From contig CP031585.1 of NCBI GenBank assembly GCA_003217735.2, forward strand, positions 3,583,501-3,647,500: 64,000 nt of DNA, read 5' to 3'. The stretch is from Marinibacterium anthonyi. GTDB lineage: Bacteria; Pseudomonadota; Alphaproteobacteria; Rhodobacterales; Rhodobacteraceae. Below are positions 34,283 to 42,509 of this stretch, one piece after another. The notes under the pieces are model-generated. The model worked only from the letters and a program-made list of their open reading frames with translations. It had not been told where the DNA came from and searched no databases. How positions within the stretch are numbered: the stretch's first letter is position 1; every line of letters begins with the position of its first letter. A program made the translations under genes and the position numbers.

Positions 34283-35026
34283 ATGCGGCGCAAACTGGCG
34301 GCAGGGAACTGGAAGATGAACGGCACGGGCGCCTCGCTGGCCGAACTGGCGGCGCTGACCGACGGGTCGATCCCCACGTGCGAGGTGCTGATCTGCCCCC
34401 CCGCCACCCTGCTGTCGCGCGCCCGCGACATCCTGGGCGGCGCGCCCATCGCCCTGGGCGGACAGGATTGCCACGCGGCGACCTCCGGCGCCCATACCGG
34501 CGATATCTCGGCCGAAATGCTGGCCGATGCCGGCGCGACCTATGCCATTGTCGGCCATTCCGAACGCCGCGCCGATCACGGTGAAACCGATGCCGTGGTC
34601 AAGGCCAAGGGCGAAGCGGCCATCGCCGGCGGCCTGACCGCCGTGCTGTGCCTGGGCGAGGACCTGGACCAGCGCGAGGCCGGCACCACGCTGGACGTCA
34701 TCGGCACCCAGCTGGCCGGCTCCCTGCCCGACGGCGCCACCGGCGCAACGCTGGTCGTGGCCTATGAACCGGTCTGGGCCATCGGCACCGGGCTGACCCC
34801 CACCACCGACCAGATCGGCGAAGTCCACGCCTTCCTGCGCGCCGAACTGGGCAAGCACCTGGGCGCGGCGGGCGCCGACATCCGCCTGCTGTACGGCGGA
34901 TCGGTCAAGGCGGGCAATGCGGCCGAGATCTTTGCCGTGGCCGATGTCGACGGCGCGCTGGTCGGCGGCGCGTCCCTGAAGGCCGCCGATTTCGGGCCAA
35001 TCGTCGCCGCGCTGGACGCGGCCTGA
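34283..35026 (+). CDS. tpiA: Triosephosphate isomerase
   Basis: 247 aa from ATG 34283 (CGGAGG upstream). It interconverts dihydroxyacetone phosphate and glyceraldehyde 3-phosphate in glycolysis and gluconeogenesis. Catalytic residues are visible: Lys11 in GNWKMNG, His92 in IVGHSERR and Glu162 in [11 protein letters not shown] (mobile loop follows). [12 protein letters not shown] is the phosphate-binding loop. The gene is monocistronic, with a hairpin repeat 37 nt after its stop. Confidence 0.96.
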   Translation: MRRKLAAGNWKMNGTGASLAELAALTDGSIPTCEVLICPPATLLSRARDILGGAPIALGGQDCHAATSGAHTGDISAEMLADAGATYAIVGHSERRADHGETDAVVKAKGEAAIAGGLTAVLCLGEDLDQREAGTTLDVIGTQLAGSLPDGATGATLVVAYEPVWAIGTGLTPTTDQIGEVHAFLRAELGKHLGAAGADIRLLYGGSVKAGNAAEIFAVADVDGALVGGASLKAADFGPIVAALDAA

Positions 35027-35062
35027 TCGAACCGCGGGCAAGGTAACGGGGGGCGACGGGAG

Positions 35063-35086
35063 GCGATGGGTCAAATGACCCATCGC
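35063..35086. repeat. Dispersed GATGGGTC hairpin, copy 2
   Basis: GCGATGGGTCA-AA-TGACCCATCGC, a perfect 11-bp stem with a 2-nt loop, following tpiA. Confidence 0.75.
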
Positions 35087-35162
35087 AACGGGCGCGCCTT
35101 GACTTGGGCTGCGCAGCGCGGAACATAAGGCGAACACCTTGACCAACGCAGGGGAACCGCCG

Positions 35163-35528
35163 ATGCTGAAAACCCTCCAGACAGATTTCGACCGGGCCTC
35201 GCGGGCCTATTGCGACACCCATGGCTTCACCCGCGATGCCGACTGGTACATCCTGAAGCTCCAGGAAGAGGTCGGCGAACTCACCCAGGCCTGGAACCGC
35301 CTCAGCGGCCGCGCCCGGCTCAAGGACGTTCCGGCGCACCGGATGCACCGCGATCTGGAAGACGAGGCCGCCGATGTCCTGGGCCACATCCTCCTGCTGG
35401 CGGAACGCCACGACCTGGACCTTGCCGCCGCCATCCAACGCAAATGGCGCTTCGCCCCCCGCGACCCGGACACCCCCACCGACGGGGACACAACTTGCGA
35501 CGCAGACGCCGCCGGGCCGCCCCCGTAG
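35163..35528 (+). CDS. MazG-like nucleotide pyrophosphohydrolase
   Basis: 121 aa from ATG 35163; a TTG at 35139 is a weaker alternative. The two metal-binding helices of the all-alpha NTP pyrophosphatase superfamily are clear: KLQEEVGELTQAW (Glu35, Glu36, Glu39) and LEDEAADVLGHILLLAE (Glu68, Asp71). Such single-domain enzymes hydrolyse (d)NTPs to monophosphates for house-cleaning. The last 20 residues are Asp/Pro-rich and unlikely to fold. The stop codon abuts a hairpin repeat. Confidence 0.8.
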   Translation: MLKTLQTDFDRASRAYCDTHGFTRDADWYILKLQEEVGELTQAWNRLSGRARLKDVPAHRMHRDLEDEAADVLGHILLLAERHDLDLAAAIQRKWRFAPRDPDTPTDGDTTCDADAAGPPP

Positions 35529-35547
35529 GATGGGTCATCGACCCATC
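35529..35547. repeat. Dispersed GATGGGTC hairpin, copy 3
   Basis: GATGGGTC-ATC-GACCCATC starts at the base after the MazG-like stop codon. Confidence 0.75.
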
Positions 35548-35674
35548 GCTCCCCGCCCGCATCGCTTGACGCACCGGCCCCCGCCGCCCTCACCCGCTGC
35601 CTGACCTTCTGAACCCGTCTGCCGCATCGAAAAAGGCCGGAACGATCCCTCGCCCGGCCCCCTCCCAAACCTTG

Positions 35675-35748
35675 CCAACCGGTTAATCCGCCTCTGCAAG
35701 CCCTTGATTTCGCGTGCAGCTCCCCCTGTCCCACGCGTGGGACAGGGG
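35675..35748 (+). repeat. Dispersed palindrome element, copy 2
   Basis: Flank GGTTAATCCGCCTCTGCAAG and CCCTTGATTTC, then the palindrome TGTCCCACGCGTGGGACA (35727-35744), here extended by four C/G pairs on each side. It lies between convergent genes, 24 nt from the dctM stop. Confidence 0.75.
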
Positions 35749-35771
35749 ACGGCCCGATCAGTTGGTGATGA

Positions 35772-37166
35772 TCAGTTGGTGATAATCTCGGGCCCCATCA
35801 GCAGCGTGGGCAGGAAGGTCGATATCCAGGGCACGTAGGTCACCAGGATCAGGAAGACGAACAGCACCGCCAGGAACGGCAGCGCCGCCCGCACCACCCG
35901 CATCATCGACATCCCCGCGACACCGCTGGTGACGAACAGGTTCAGACCCACGGGCGGCGTGATCATCCCGATTTCCATGTTCACCACCATGATGATGCCC
36001 AGGTGGATCGGGTCGATCCCCAGCTCGATGGCAATCGGAAACACCAGCGGCGCGACGATCACCAACAGCCCCGACGGCTCCATGAACTGCCCGCCGATCA
36101 GCAGGATCACGTTCACGATCACCAGGAACATCACCGGCCCCAGCCCCGCCGCCAGCATGGCGCTGGCGATCTGCTGCGGGATCTGTTCGTCGGTCAGCAC
36201 ATGTTTCAGGATCAGCGCATTGGCGATGATGAACATCAGCGTGATCGTCAGCTTGCCCGCCTCGAACAGCGTCTTCCTTGTGTCGGGATGAAACAGCGCC
36301 GTCACCAGCGCCCAGGGCTTTTCCAGCAGCGAATGGTTGCGCTCGCCCTCGGGCGTGGCCAGCGGCCCCATGTCCCGATAGACGAACACCGCCACCAGGA
36401 AGGCATAGACCGACGCCACCGCCGCCGCCTCTGTCGGGGTGAATATCGCCCCCGTCACCCCCGGAATGCCATAGATCCCGATCATGATGATGGCGATCAG
36501 CATCAGCCCCCAGAAGGCGTCCTTGAACGCGGCCCAGACCTCGCCCCAGCCGCCCCACTCGCCCTTGGGCATGCCCTTGATGCGCGCCATGACGTAGATG
36601 GTGATCATCAGCATGACACCGGCCATGATCCCCGGGATGACCCCGGCCAGGAACATCCGCCCCACCGACACGTCGGTGGCCGAGGCATAGACGACCATCA
36701 CGATCGACGGCGGAATCAGGATCCCCAGCGTGCCGGCATTGGCGATGACCCCGGCCGCGAAATCCTTGGTATAGCCCGCCTGGCGCATCGCCGCGATGAC
36801 GATGGACCCGATCGCCACCACGGTCGCCGGCGACGACCCCGACAGCGCGGCGAACAACATGCAGGCGAACACCCCCGCAATCGCCAGCCCGCCCCGCACA
36901 TGGCCGACGCAGGCAATGGAAAACCGGATGATCCGCTTGGCCACGCCCCCCGTCGACATGAACGACGACGCCAGGATGAAGAACGGAATGGCCAGCAGCG
37001 TGTAATGCCCCGCCTCGGCCTGGTAGAAACTTTGCGCGATGGCCGCCAGCGAGGTGTCGGAAAACACCAGCAGGAAAAAGATCGACGACAGCCCCAGCGC
37101 GACGGCGATCGGCACGCCGATCAGCATCAGGCCGATGATGACCGCGAACAGAAGGATGACATCCAT
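35772..37166 (-). CDS. dctM: TRAP transporter large permease
   Basis: 464 aa, normal DctM length, with about twelve membrane segments. Family motifs include GSSPATVVAIGSIVIAAMRQAGY, GTLGILIPPSIVMVVYA and the C-terminal IDPIHLGIIMVVNMEIGMITPPVGLNLF. It couples sodium import to solute uptake together with DctQ and the periplasmic DctP. It is the last gene of the dctPQM operon, 4 nt after dctQ. The DctB/DctD genes upstream suggest a C4-dicarboxylate transporter. Confidence 0.92.
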   Translation of the reverse strand: MDVILLFAVIIGLMLIGVPIAVALGLSSIFFLLVFSDTSLAAIAQSFYQAEAGHYTLLAIPFFILASSFMSTGGVAKRIIRFSIACVGHVRGGLAIAGVFACMLFAALSGSSPATVVAIGSIVIAAMRQAGYTKDFAAGVIANAGTLGILIPPSIVMVVYASATDVSVGRMFLAGVIPGIMAGVMLMITIYVMARIKGMPKGEWGGWGEVWAAFKDAFWGLMLIAIIMIGIYGIPGVTGAIFTPTEAAAVASVYAFLVAVFVYRDMGPLATPEGERNHSLLEKPWALVTALFHPDTRKTLFEAGKLTITLMFIIANALILKHVLTDEQIPQQIASAMLAAGLGPVMFLVIVNVILLIGGQFMEPSGLLVIVAPLVFPIAIELGIDPIHLGIIMVVNMEIGMITPPVGLNLFVTSGVAGMSMMRVVRAALPFLAVLFVFLILVTYVPWISTFLPTLLMGPEIITN

Positions 37167-37170
37167 GCGC

Positions 37171-37857
37171 TTATTCTCCGCGGTTCAGCGCGGCGACATC
37201 GTCGACCGCGTCTTCGGCTTCGTGGCTGACGATCAGGCTGGTGCGGGTCCCGGTCACGATGCCGATCCCGGCCTGGATGAACCGCAGCAGCAACAGGCCA
37301 CAGCCGAACGGCAGCACGAAATACGGGATCACCCGGGGCAGCTTGTCATAGGTCTCGCCGTAGTTGATGGCGTCCTCCAGCCAGCGGAAGATCCCCAGCA
37401 TCGGCACCTGGTCGGTGGTGTAAAACGCCCGGTCCCTGACCCCTTCGGTAAAGCCCAGCGGAAACCAGCGCCCCGCCGTCGGCTGCAGCCCGGCGAACGG
37501 CGCCCAGTAATCCCAGGCCCCCTTGAACAGCAGCACACCGTACAGGATGCAGCACGCCGCCGACACCAGCGCCAGCACCCGGCGCGCCCCGACGGGCAGC
37601 GCATTGGTGATCGCATCGACGCCCAGGTGCGCGGTGACCTTCACGCAATAGCTGACGCCCAGGATCACCAGCCAGGCAAACAGGATCAGCGTGACCTCAA
37701 GCCCCCAGATGAACGACGAATTGAAGCCATAGCGCAGCACGACGTTGACGAAGGTGACCAGCGTCATCAGGCCCAGGATCAGCGCGATCAGCGTCTCTTC
37801 AAGCGTATGGATCGCGCGGCCCAGGCGGCCCTGCGGTTGAAATTTCTGCCCGCTCAT
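37171..37857 (-). CDS. dctQ: TRAP transporter small permease
   Basis: 228 aa with four main hydrophobic segments and the DctQ signature (LEETLIALILGLMTLVTFVNVVLRYGF near residues 18-44, then NSSFIWGLEVTLILFAWLVILGVSYCVK). A central polar insertion (about residues 110-165) makes it somewhat longer than the smallest DctQ proteins. It pairs with DctM in the membrane. A perfect 22-bp palindrome lies between it and dctP upstream. Confidence 0.9.
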   Translation of the reverse strand: MSGQKFQPQGRLGRAIHTLEETLIALILGLMTLVTFVNVVLRYGFNSSFIWGLEVTLILFAWLVILGVSYCVKVTAHLGVDAITNALPVGARRVLALVSAACCILYGVLLFKGAWDYWAPFAGLQPTAGRWFPLGFTEGVRDRAFYTTDQVPMLGIFRWLEDAINYGETYDKLPRVIPYFVLPFGCGLLLLRFIQAGIGIVTGTRTSLIVSHEAEDAVDDVAALNRGE

Positions 37858-37945
37858 GGGCCCCCTCCCCGAATGCGCGCGCGCGACGTCCTGCGCCCCG
37901 GCGCCTTTCGATCCCCGGAGTCATCCCCGGAGTCATCCCCGGAAT

Positions 37946-37967
37946 ACGGGCCCCCGCGGGGGCCCGT
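37946..37967. terminator. Perfect palindrome between dctP and dctQ
   Basis: A 22-bp perfect inverted repeat without loop (halves ACGGGCCCCCG and CGGGGGCCCGT), 17 nt after the dctP stop. Two or three 12-bp repeats (CCCCGGAGTCAT) lie beside it. It probably reduces read-through or protects the dctP mRNA, giving more binding protein than permease. Confidence 0.6.
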
Positions 37968-37984
37968 CCCGGTGACGTGACCGG

Positions 37985-38986
37985 TTACATCGACGCGTTG
38001 ATGTCCTGCGCGGCGGCGATGTTGTCGGCGCCCACGTCGCCCTCGAACTGCGACCACACCGGCTTCATCGCATCGACCCAGGCCTGGCGCTGGCTGTCGT
38101 CCAGCTCGCGGATCACGCCGCCCGCATCCAGGATCGCCTGGCGCGCCTCCATGTCCACCTCGCCCACGGCGGCGTTGCGCTCCATGGACACCTCGTGCAG
38201 GATCGTCAGGAACTGGTCGCGCACCGCCGGGTCCAGGCTGTCCAGCCAGTCGACCGATGTCACGACAAGGTAATCCAGCACCCCGTGGTTGGTCTCGGTG
38301 GTGCCGTCCTGCACCTCAAAGAACTTCTGGCCATAGATGTTGGACCAGGTGTTCTCCTGCCCGTCGACAACGCCCTGCTGCAGCGCGCCGTAGACTTCCG
38401 AAAACGCCATCGGCTGGGGCGAGGCGTCCAGCGCCTCCATCTGCGCCACCAGCACGTCGCTGGGCTGCACGCGGAACTTCAGGCCGGCGGCATCGGCGGG
38501 CAGCACCAGCGGCTTGTTGGCCGAAAACTGCTTCATCCCGTTGTGCCAGAACTCCAGCCCCTGCAAGCCCCGGCGCGCCATGGAATCCTTCATCGCCTGG
38601 CCGGCATCGGACATCTGGAACGCATCGACCGCATCGATGTTCTTGAACATGAACGGCAGGTCGAAGATGCGGAACTGCTTGGTAAAGGTCTCGAATTTCG
38701 ACAGCGACGGCGCGGCCAGCTGCACGTCGCCCTGCAGCATCGCCTCCAGCACCTGGTCGTCGTTGTACAGCGTCGAATTCGGATAGACCTCCATGCACAT
38801 GGTGCCGTCCATCTCGTCGTTGACACGTTGCTCCAGAAGCGACGCGGCGATCCCCTTGGGGTGCTTGTCGGTATTGGTCACATGGGCGAACTTGACGACG
38901 ATCTCGCCATCGTCACAGGCGGCCATGGCGCCCGAGGCGGCGGTACAAAGGGCCAGCACGGCGGTGGCGCTGAGAAGGGTCTTCAT
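37985..38986 (-). CDS. dctP: TRAP transporter C4-dicarboxylate-type solute-binding protein
   Basis: 333 aa from ATG 38986 (GGAGGAGAG upstream). A Sec signal (MKTLLSATAVLALCTAASGAMA) is cleaved before ACDDG. The mature protein shows DctP motifs: KFAHVTNTDKHPKG, LKFRVQPSDVL, YGALQQGVVDGQENTWSNIY (about residues 205-225). The conserved Arg in FRVQ binds the ligand carboxylate in this family. The upstream region carries two TGTG-N8-CACA dyads, and dctB/dctD are adjacent, supporting C4-dicarboxylate-induced expression. Confidence 0.9.
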   Translation of the reverse strand: MKTLLSATAVLALCTAASGAMAACDDGEIVVKFAHVTNTDKHPKGIAASLLEQRVNDEMDGTMCMEVYPNSTLYNDDQVLEAMLQGDVQLAAPSLSKFETFTKQFRIFDLPFMFKNIDAVDAFQMSDAGQAMKDSMARRGLQGLEFWHNGMKQFSANKPLVLPADAAGLKFRVQPSDVLVAQMEALDASPQPMAFSEVYGALQQGVVDGQENTWSNIYGQKFFEVQDGTTETNHGVLDYLVVTSVDWLDSLDPAVRDQFLTILHEVSMERNAAVGEVDMEARQAILDAGGVIRELDDSQRQAWVDAMKPVWSQFEGDVGADNIAAAQDINASM

Positions 38987-39204
38987 TGGGTCTCTCCTCC
39001 CGAAAGGACTGTCATGAACAAGGCGGCCCGCCAGAACGGACCGCTTGGGTCCGGGGCCGCCGGCGCGAAGGGATGCGCGCTGATCCCGCATCATGCAAAG
39101 CCGCAATGCAGTGACAACAAGGCTCGCCATGCCCCGCCAATTTTCCATTTAATTGCATAAAATCAACCTCCTGGATTTTCCGCGAACATGCCGCAACGCA
39201 GCGT

Positions 39205-39253
39205 TGTGCGGCATTCCACACAGCCGCCCGCCCCATCTGTGCGGATTTCCACA
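39205..39253. promoter_or_regulatory. Tandem operator pair TGTG-N8-CACA
   Basis: TGTGCGGCATTCCACA (39205-39220) and TGTGCGGATTTCCACA (39238-39253): two near-identical 16-bp dyads 33 bp apart centre to centre, i.e. on the same helix face. They are about 220-270 nt upstream of dctP, as expected for an upstream activator such as DctD. Confidence 0.6.
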
Positions 39254-39277
39254 CAGCTCCACCCCGCGCCGACTCTG

Positions 39278-39392
39278 CCGTTTCTTTCCGGCCCCAAATA
39301 CCCGGCCCCACGGCCGCGGCCCGCGCCACAACCGGACAGCGCGCCGATCCCTGCTTCTTTCTCTTCGAAAATACCCGGCCCGACGCCCCCAA
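39278..39392. repeat. Dispersed GGTATTT/AAGAAGAAG element, copy 3
   Basis: Two inverted-orientation units: TTTCTTTCCGGCCCCAAATACC (39282-39303) and TTCTTTCTCTTCGAAAATACC (39354-39374), ending 8 nt before the dctD stop codon. Confidence 0.6.
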
Positions 39393-39399
39393 CCCGGCG

Positions 39400-40623
39400 C
39401 TACCTGCGGAAATCCTCCGGCCGGATCCCGTATTTCGTCAGCTTGTCGTAGAAGGTCTTGCGCGGCAGTTTCAGCGCCCTGGCCGCCTCCGACGCGCGCC
39501 CGTTCTGCCGCCCCAGCGCGGCGATCAGCAACGATCGTTCCACCCGCGCCATCTGCTCCGCCAATCCCAGCTCGGCGGCCGATGACACCTCCTCCGACAT
39601 CCCCAGGACGAACCGCATGGCCGCGCTCATCAGCGACCGCGCATTGCCGGGCCAGCTCTGCGCCATCAACGCGCCCAGGTGATCGGGCTTGATCTCCGGC
39701 TCGGCGATCCCCGCCTGTTCCGCCGCCTGCGACACGTATTTGCGAAACAGCACCGGAATGTCCTCCGGCCGCTCCGCCAGCGCCGGCACCCGCACCTCGG
39801 CCACCTGCAGCCGGTAATACAGGTCCGGGTTCAGCACCCCGTCCGGCGTCCCGTCCAGATCGCCGGAACTGCCCGCCATCACCCGGCACCCCGGCTTCCC
39901 TTCCAGCGCCTCGATCAGCGCAATCTGCGTATCCGCCGGCAACCGCGCGATCTCGTCCAGGAACAGCGCGCCGCCCTGCGCCGCGCCGATCGCCACCTCA
40001 AGCCCGTCGCGCTGCAACCCGGCGGCGGCGCGCTTCTCGAACGGCCCCTTCGACTGCGGCGACGACAGGTGGATCACCTCGGCGACCTTGGAAATCCCGC
40101 TCCCCGGCGCGCCCACGATCAGCACCGGCGTCTCCAGAGCCGCAACCCGGCGCACCCGCGCCCGCAGCCCCTCGGCCAGGTCCGACACCCCGAAGATCAG
40201 CCGCGCCGCCGGGTCGCCCGCCTCCTTCGCATCCCGCGCCGCCCGCTGGCTCAGAACGCCCGCCCGCTGTTCCAGCGCGCGGCCCAGCGTCTCCAGCAAC
40301 TCCGCCGGCGCACAGGGCTTTTCCAGGAACCCGAAGGCGCCCCGCTCCATCGCGCGCACCGCCATCGGGATGTCGCCCTCCCCGGTCAGCAGCACCACGG
40401 GCAACTCGTCATCCACCGCATGCGCGTAGTCCAGCAGGTGGAACCCGTCGCGCCCCGGCATCCGGATATCCGACAGGATCACGCCCGGAAAATCCCGCGT
40501 GATCCGGTCCTTGGCCGCCACGAAGGACCCCGCCACCACCGGCTCCAGATCCGCCAGCTCCAGCGTCTGCGCCAGCGCCTCGCGCACCGCCGCGTCATCC
40601 TCGACCAGAAGCACCCTGTTCAT
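39400..40623 (-). CDS. dctD: DctD-type response regulator lacking GAFTGA
   Basis: 407 aa. Receiver domain 1-115 with acceptor Asp52 (ILSDIRMPG) and Lys102; AAA+ domain about 140-320; Fis-type helix-turn-helix at the C-terminus (ASEAARALKLPRKTFYDKL). The AAA+ domain is degenerate: Walker A reads GAPGSGIS (171-178) without the expected Lys, and the segment that should hold the sigma-54 contact loop GAFTGA is missing between about residues 195 and 213. Walker B GALFLDEI is retained. It overlaps dctB by ATGA. By analogy with Rhodobacter NtrC, which also lacks GAFTGA, it may activate sigma-70 promoters. Confidence 0.85.
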   Translation of the reverse strand: MNRVLLVEDDAAVREALAQTLELADLEPVVAGSFVAAKDRITRDFPGVILSDIRMPGRDGFHLLDYAHAVDDELPVVLLTGEGDIPMAVRAMERGAFGFLEKPCAPAELLETLGRALEQRAGVLSQRAARDAKEAGDPAARLIFGVSDLAEGLRARVRRVAALETPVLIVGAPGSGISKVAEVIHLSSPQSKGPFEKRAAAGLQRDGLEVAIGAAQGGALFLDEIARLPADTQIALIEALEGKPGCRVMAGSSGDLDGTPDGVLNPDLYYRLQVAEVRVPALAERPEDIPVLFRKYVSQAAEQAGIAEPEIKPDHLGALMAQSWPGNARSLMSAAMRFVLGMSEEVSSAAELGLAEQMARVERSLLIAALGRQNGRASEAARALKLPRKTFYDKLTKYGIRPEDFRR

Positions 40624-42449
40624 GCCGCCCGCCCTTCCTCGCCGGCCTCCCAGGGGTCCAGTTCGACGGTAAAGACCGCCCCGCCCCCCGGCCCGTTCAC
40701 GCCCCGGATGTTGCCGCCAAAGCTCTGCACAAGGCCATAGGAAATCGACAGGCCCAGCCCCATGCCCTCCGTGCCCCCCGTGCCCCCCATGCCCGCCGTG
40801 CCCGCCATGCCCTCCGTGCCCCCCGTGTCCCCCGTGTCCTCGTCGCTGCCCACCGCCTTGGTGGTGTAGAACGGCTCGAAGATCCGCTCGGGATCGGCAA
40901 TCCCCGGCCCGTCGTCGCTGACCGACACGGTGATCCGCTCGCCCCGCGTGACGGCAATGGAAATCCCTCGGTCCTCCTGCTCCATCATCGCATCGGCCGC
41001 ATTGGTGATCAGGTTGACGAACACCTGCACCAGCCGCACCTCGCCCGCCCGCACCAGCACCGCCGCGTCCGGGCGCCCCCAGTCCAGCCGCACGCCGTCG
41101 CGCGCCAGCCGCCCGTCGGTCAGCTCGACGGCGGTGTCGATCACCTGGCCCAGGTCGACCCGCCCCATCGGCTCGCTTTCGTTGCGCGCAAAGGCGCGCA
41201 GGTTCTTGATGATCCGCGCCGCCCGCTGCGCCAGCCCCGATATCCGGTCGAAATTGTCCCGCGCCACCTCGCCCTTGCCCCGGTCCAGCAATGCGCCGCC
41301 GTTCTCGGCAAACTGGCGGATCGCCATCAGCGGCTGGTTCAGTTCGTGCGATATCCCCGCGCTCATCTGCCCCAGCGCCGACAGCTTCCCCGCCTCGATC
41401 AGCTCGGCCTGCGCCCGCTTCAGCGCCGCCTCCGCCTCCTCGCGCTCGCGCACCTCGCGCTGCAACCGCAGGTTCGCCTGCGTCAGCGCCCGCGTCCGCG
41501 CCGCCACCCGCGTCTCCAGCTTGGCATTGGCCAGCGCCAGCGTGCGCCGCCGCACGGTCGCCAGGTACAGCAGCATCCCGAACGCCAGGCAGATCGCCGC
41601 CACCGCCGCCCCCTGCGTCAACGCCAGCCGGCGCGCCGGCGCCAGGTCCACAAGGATGTTCGCGGTCATGCCGATCACCGGCAGCGGCTGGCTCAGGTGC
41701 AGCGCATGGGCGGGGACATAGGGGCTCCAGTTCACGCGCCACACCTCGTGGCCGCCCCGTTCCCGCGCCGTCATCGTGCGGGTCTCGCCATTGGTCGGCT
41801 GCAACCCCGGCGCGCCGGGCGCCTGGTGCCAGAACAACAGCTCGGACCGGTTCGAGATGAACACGAGCCCGCCGGCATCCACGAAATAGACCGGCGCGCG
41901 CCCACCGCGCCAGGCTTCCTCGACATTGTCGATATCCACCGTCACCACCAGCGCGCCGCGCACCCGCCGATCGGCCCCGAACAGGGGCGCCGCAAAGGAC
42001 CATTCCCGCCGCTGGTCCGCCCCCCGCCGCCCATGCGCATCGCCCAGGGCCCCCTGCATCGCCCGCCGAAACTCCGCCGTGCCCGCCAATGACCCGCGCG
42101 TGTCGCTGGCCGACACCACGACGGCGCCGGTCGTATCCACGAACGCCAGGTCCAGCGCCGAGGTCTTGTCGGCCACCTGCCGCAACACCTCCGCCGCCGC
42201 CGCGCGCTCCGCCGCCGTGTCCAGGTGATCCAGCGCCGGATGATCCGCCATCAACACGGCCAGTTCCCGAAACGTCTGCAATTGCGATGTCAGGCTGTCG
42301 GCGGCCAGCGCCATGTCCGACATGCCCCGCCGCGCCAGCTGCTCCAGCACCTGCCGATAGCCCGCCTGCCCCGCCAGCATGGCCAAAAGCGCCACGGCGG
42401 CCAGGAACAATGGCACGACGGCCCGGTTCTGATGGCGGATCCCGATCAT
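40620..42449 (-). CDS. dctB: DctB-type sensor histidine kinase
   Basis: 609 aa from ATG 42449; a much longer ORF to 43670 is antisense to P450. Two membrane segments (about residues 8-28 and 285-310) flank a periplasmic PAS-like ligand domain. A coiled coil (TRALTQANLRLQREVREREEAEAALKRAQAE) leads to the H box GQMSAGISHELNQPLMAIRQ. The N box VFVNLITNAADAM and G boxes DDGPGIAD and GMGLGLSIS follow. The ATP lid carries an in-frame Gly/Thr/Met-rich expansion from a 9-bp minisatellite. It should sense C4-dicarboxylates and phosphorylate DctD. Confidence 0.88.
   Translation of the reverse strand: MIGIRHQNRAVVPLFLAAVALLAMLAGQAGYRQVLEQLARRGMSDMALAADSLTSQLQTFRELAVLMADHPALDHLDTAAERAAAAEVLRQVADKTSALDLAFVDTTGAVVVSASDTRGSLAGTAEFRRAMQGALGDAHGRRGADQRREWSFAAPLFGADRRVRGALVVTVDIDNVEEAWRGGRAPVYFVDAGGLVFISNRSELLFWHQAPGAPGLQPTNGETRTMTARERGGHEVWRVNWSPYVPAHALHLSQPLPVIGMTANILVDLAPARRLALTQGAAVAAICLAFGMLLYLATVRRRTLALANAKLETRVAARTRALTQANLRLQREVREREEAEAALKRAQAELIEAGKLSALGQMSAGISHELNQPLMAIRQFAENGGALLDRGKGEVARDNFDRISGLAQRAARIIKNLRAFARNESEPMGRVDLGQVIDTAVELTDGRLARDGVRLDWGRPDAAVLVRAGEVRLVQVFVNLITNAADAMMEQEDRGISIAVTRGERITVSVSDDGPGIADPERIFEPFYTTKAVGSDEDTGDTGGTEGMAGTAGMGGTGGTEGMGLGLSISYGLVQSFGGNIRGVNGPGGGAVFTVELDPWEAGEEGRAA
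40761..40838 (+). repeat. 9-bp minisatellite inside dctB
   Basis: About eight imperfect copies of a CCCGCCATG/CCCCCCGTG-type 9-mer. On the coding strand they give a Gly-Gly-Thr/Gly-Met-Ala-like stretch of about 24 residues between the two glycine boxes of the ATPase domain. Confidence 0.8.
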
Positions 42450-42509
42450 GGCGCTCACGCTAGCAAAGCCCCCCTTGCATTGGCCAGTGGGCGCGGTCAT
42501 GACCGCCCC

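Larger units (their letters stand above)
38987..39399. other. Intergenic region upstream of dctP
   Basis: Contains the dctP promoter region, an inverted repeat ATGCCGCA ... TGCGGCAT (39188-39214), two dyads at 39205-39253 and a copy of the GGTATTT repeat near the dctD stop. No -24/-12 sigma-54 promoter was convincing. Confidence 0.6.

Noticed and set aside
38987-39180. A sigma-54 promoter upstream of dctP
   Set aside because: The closest match (TTGGCGGGGCATGGC) has the wrong spacing for GG-N10-GC, and DctD lacks GAFTGA.
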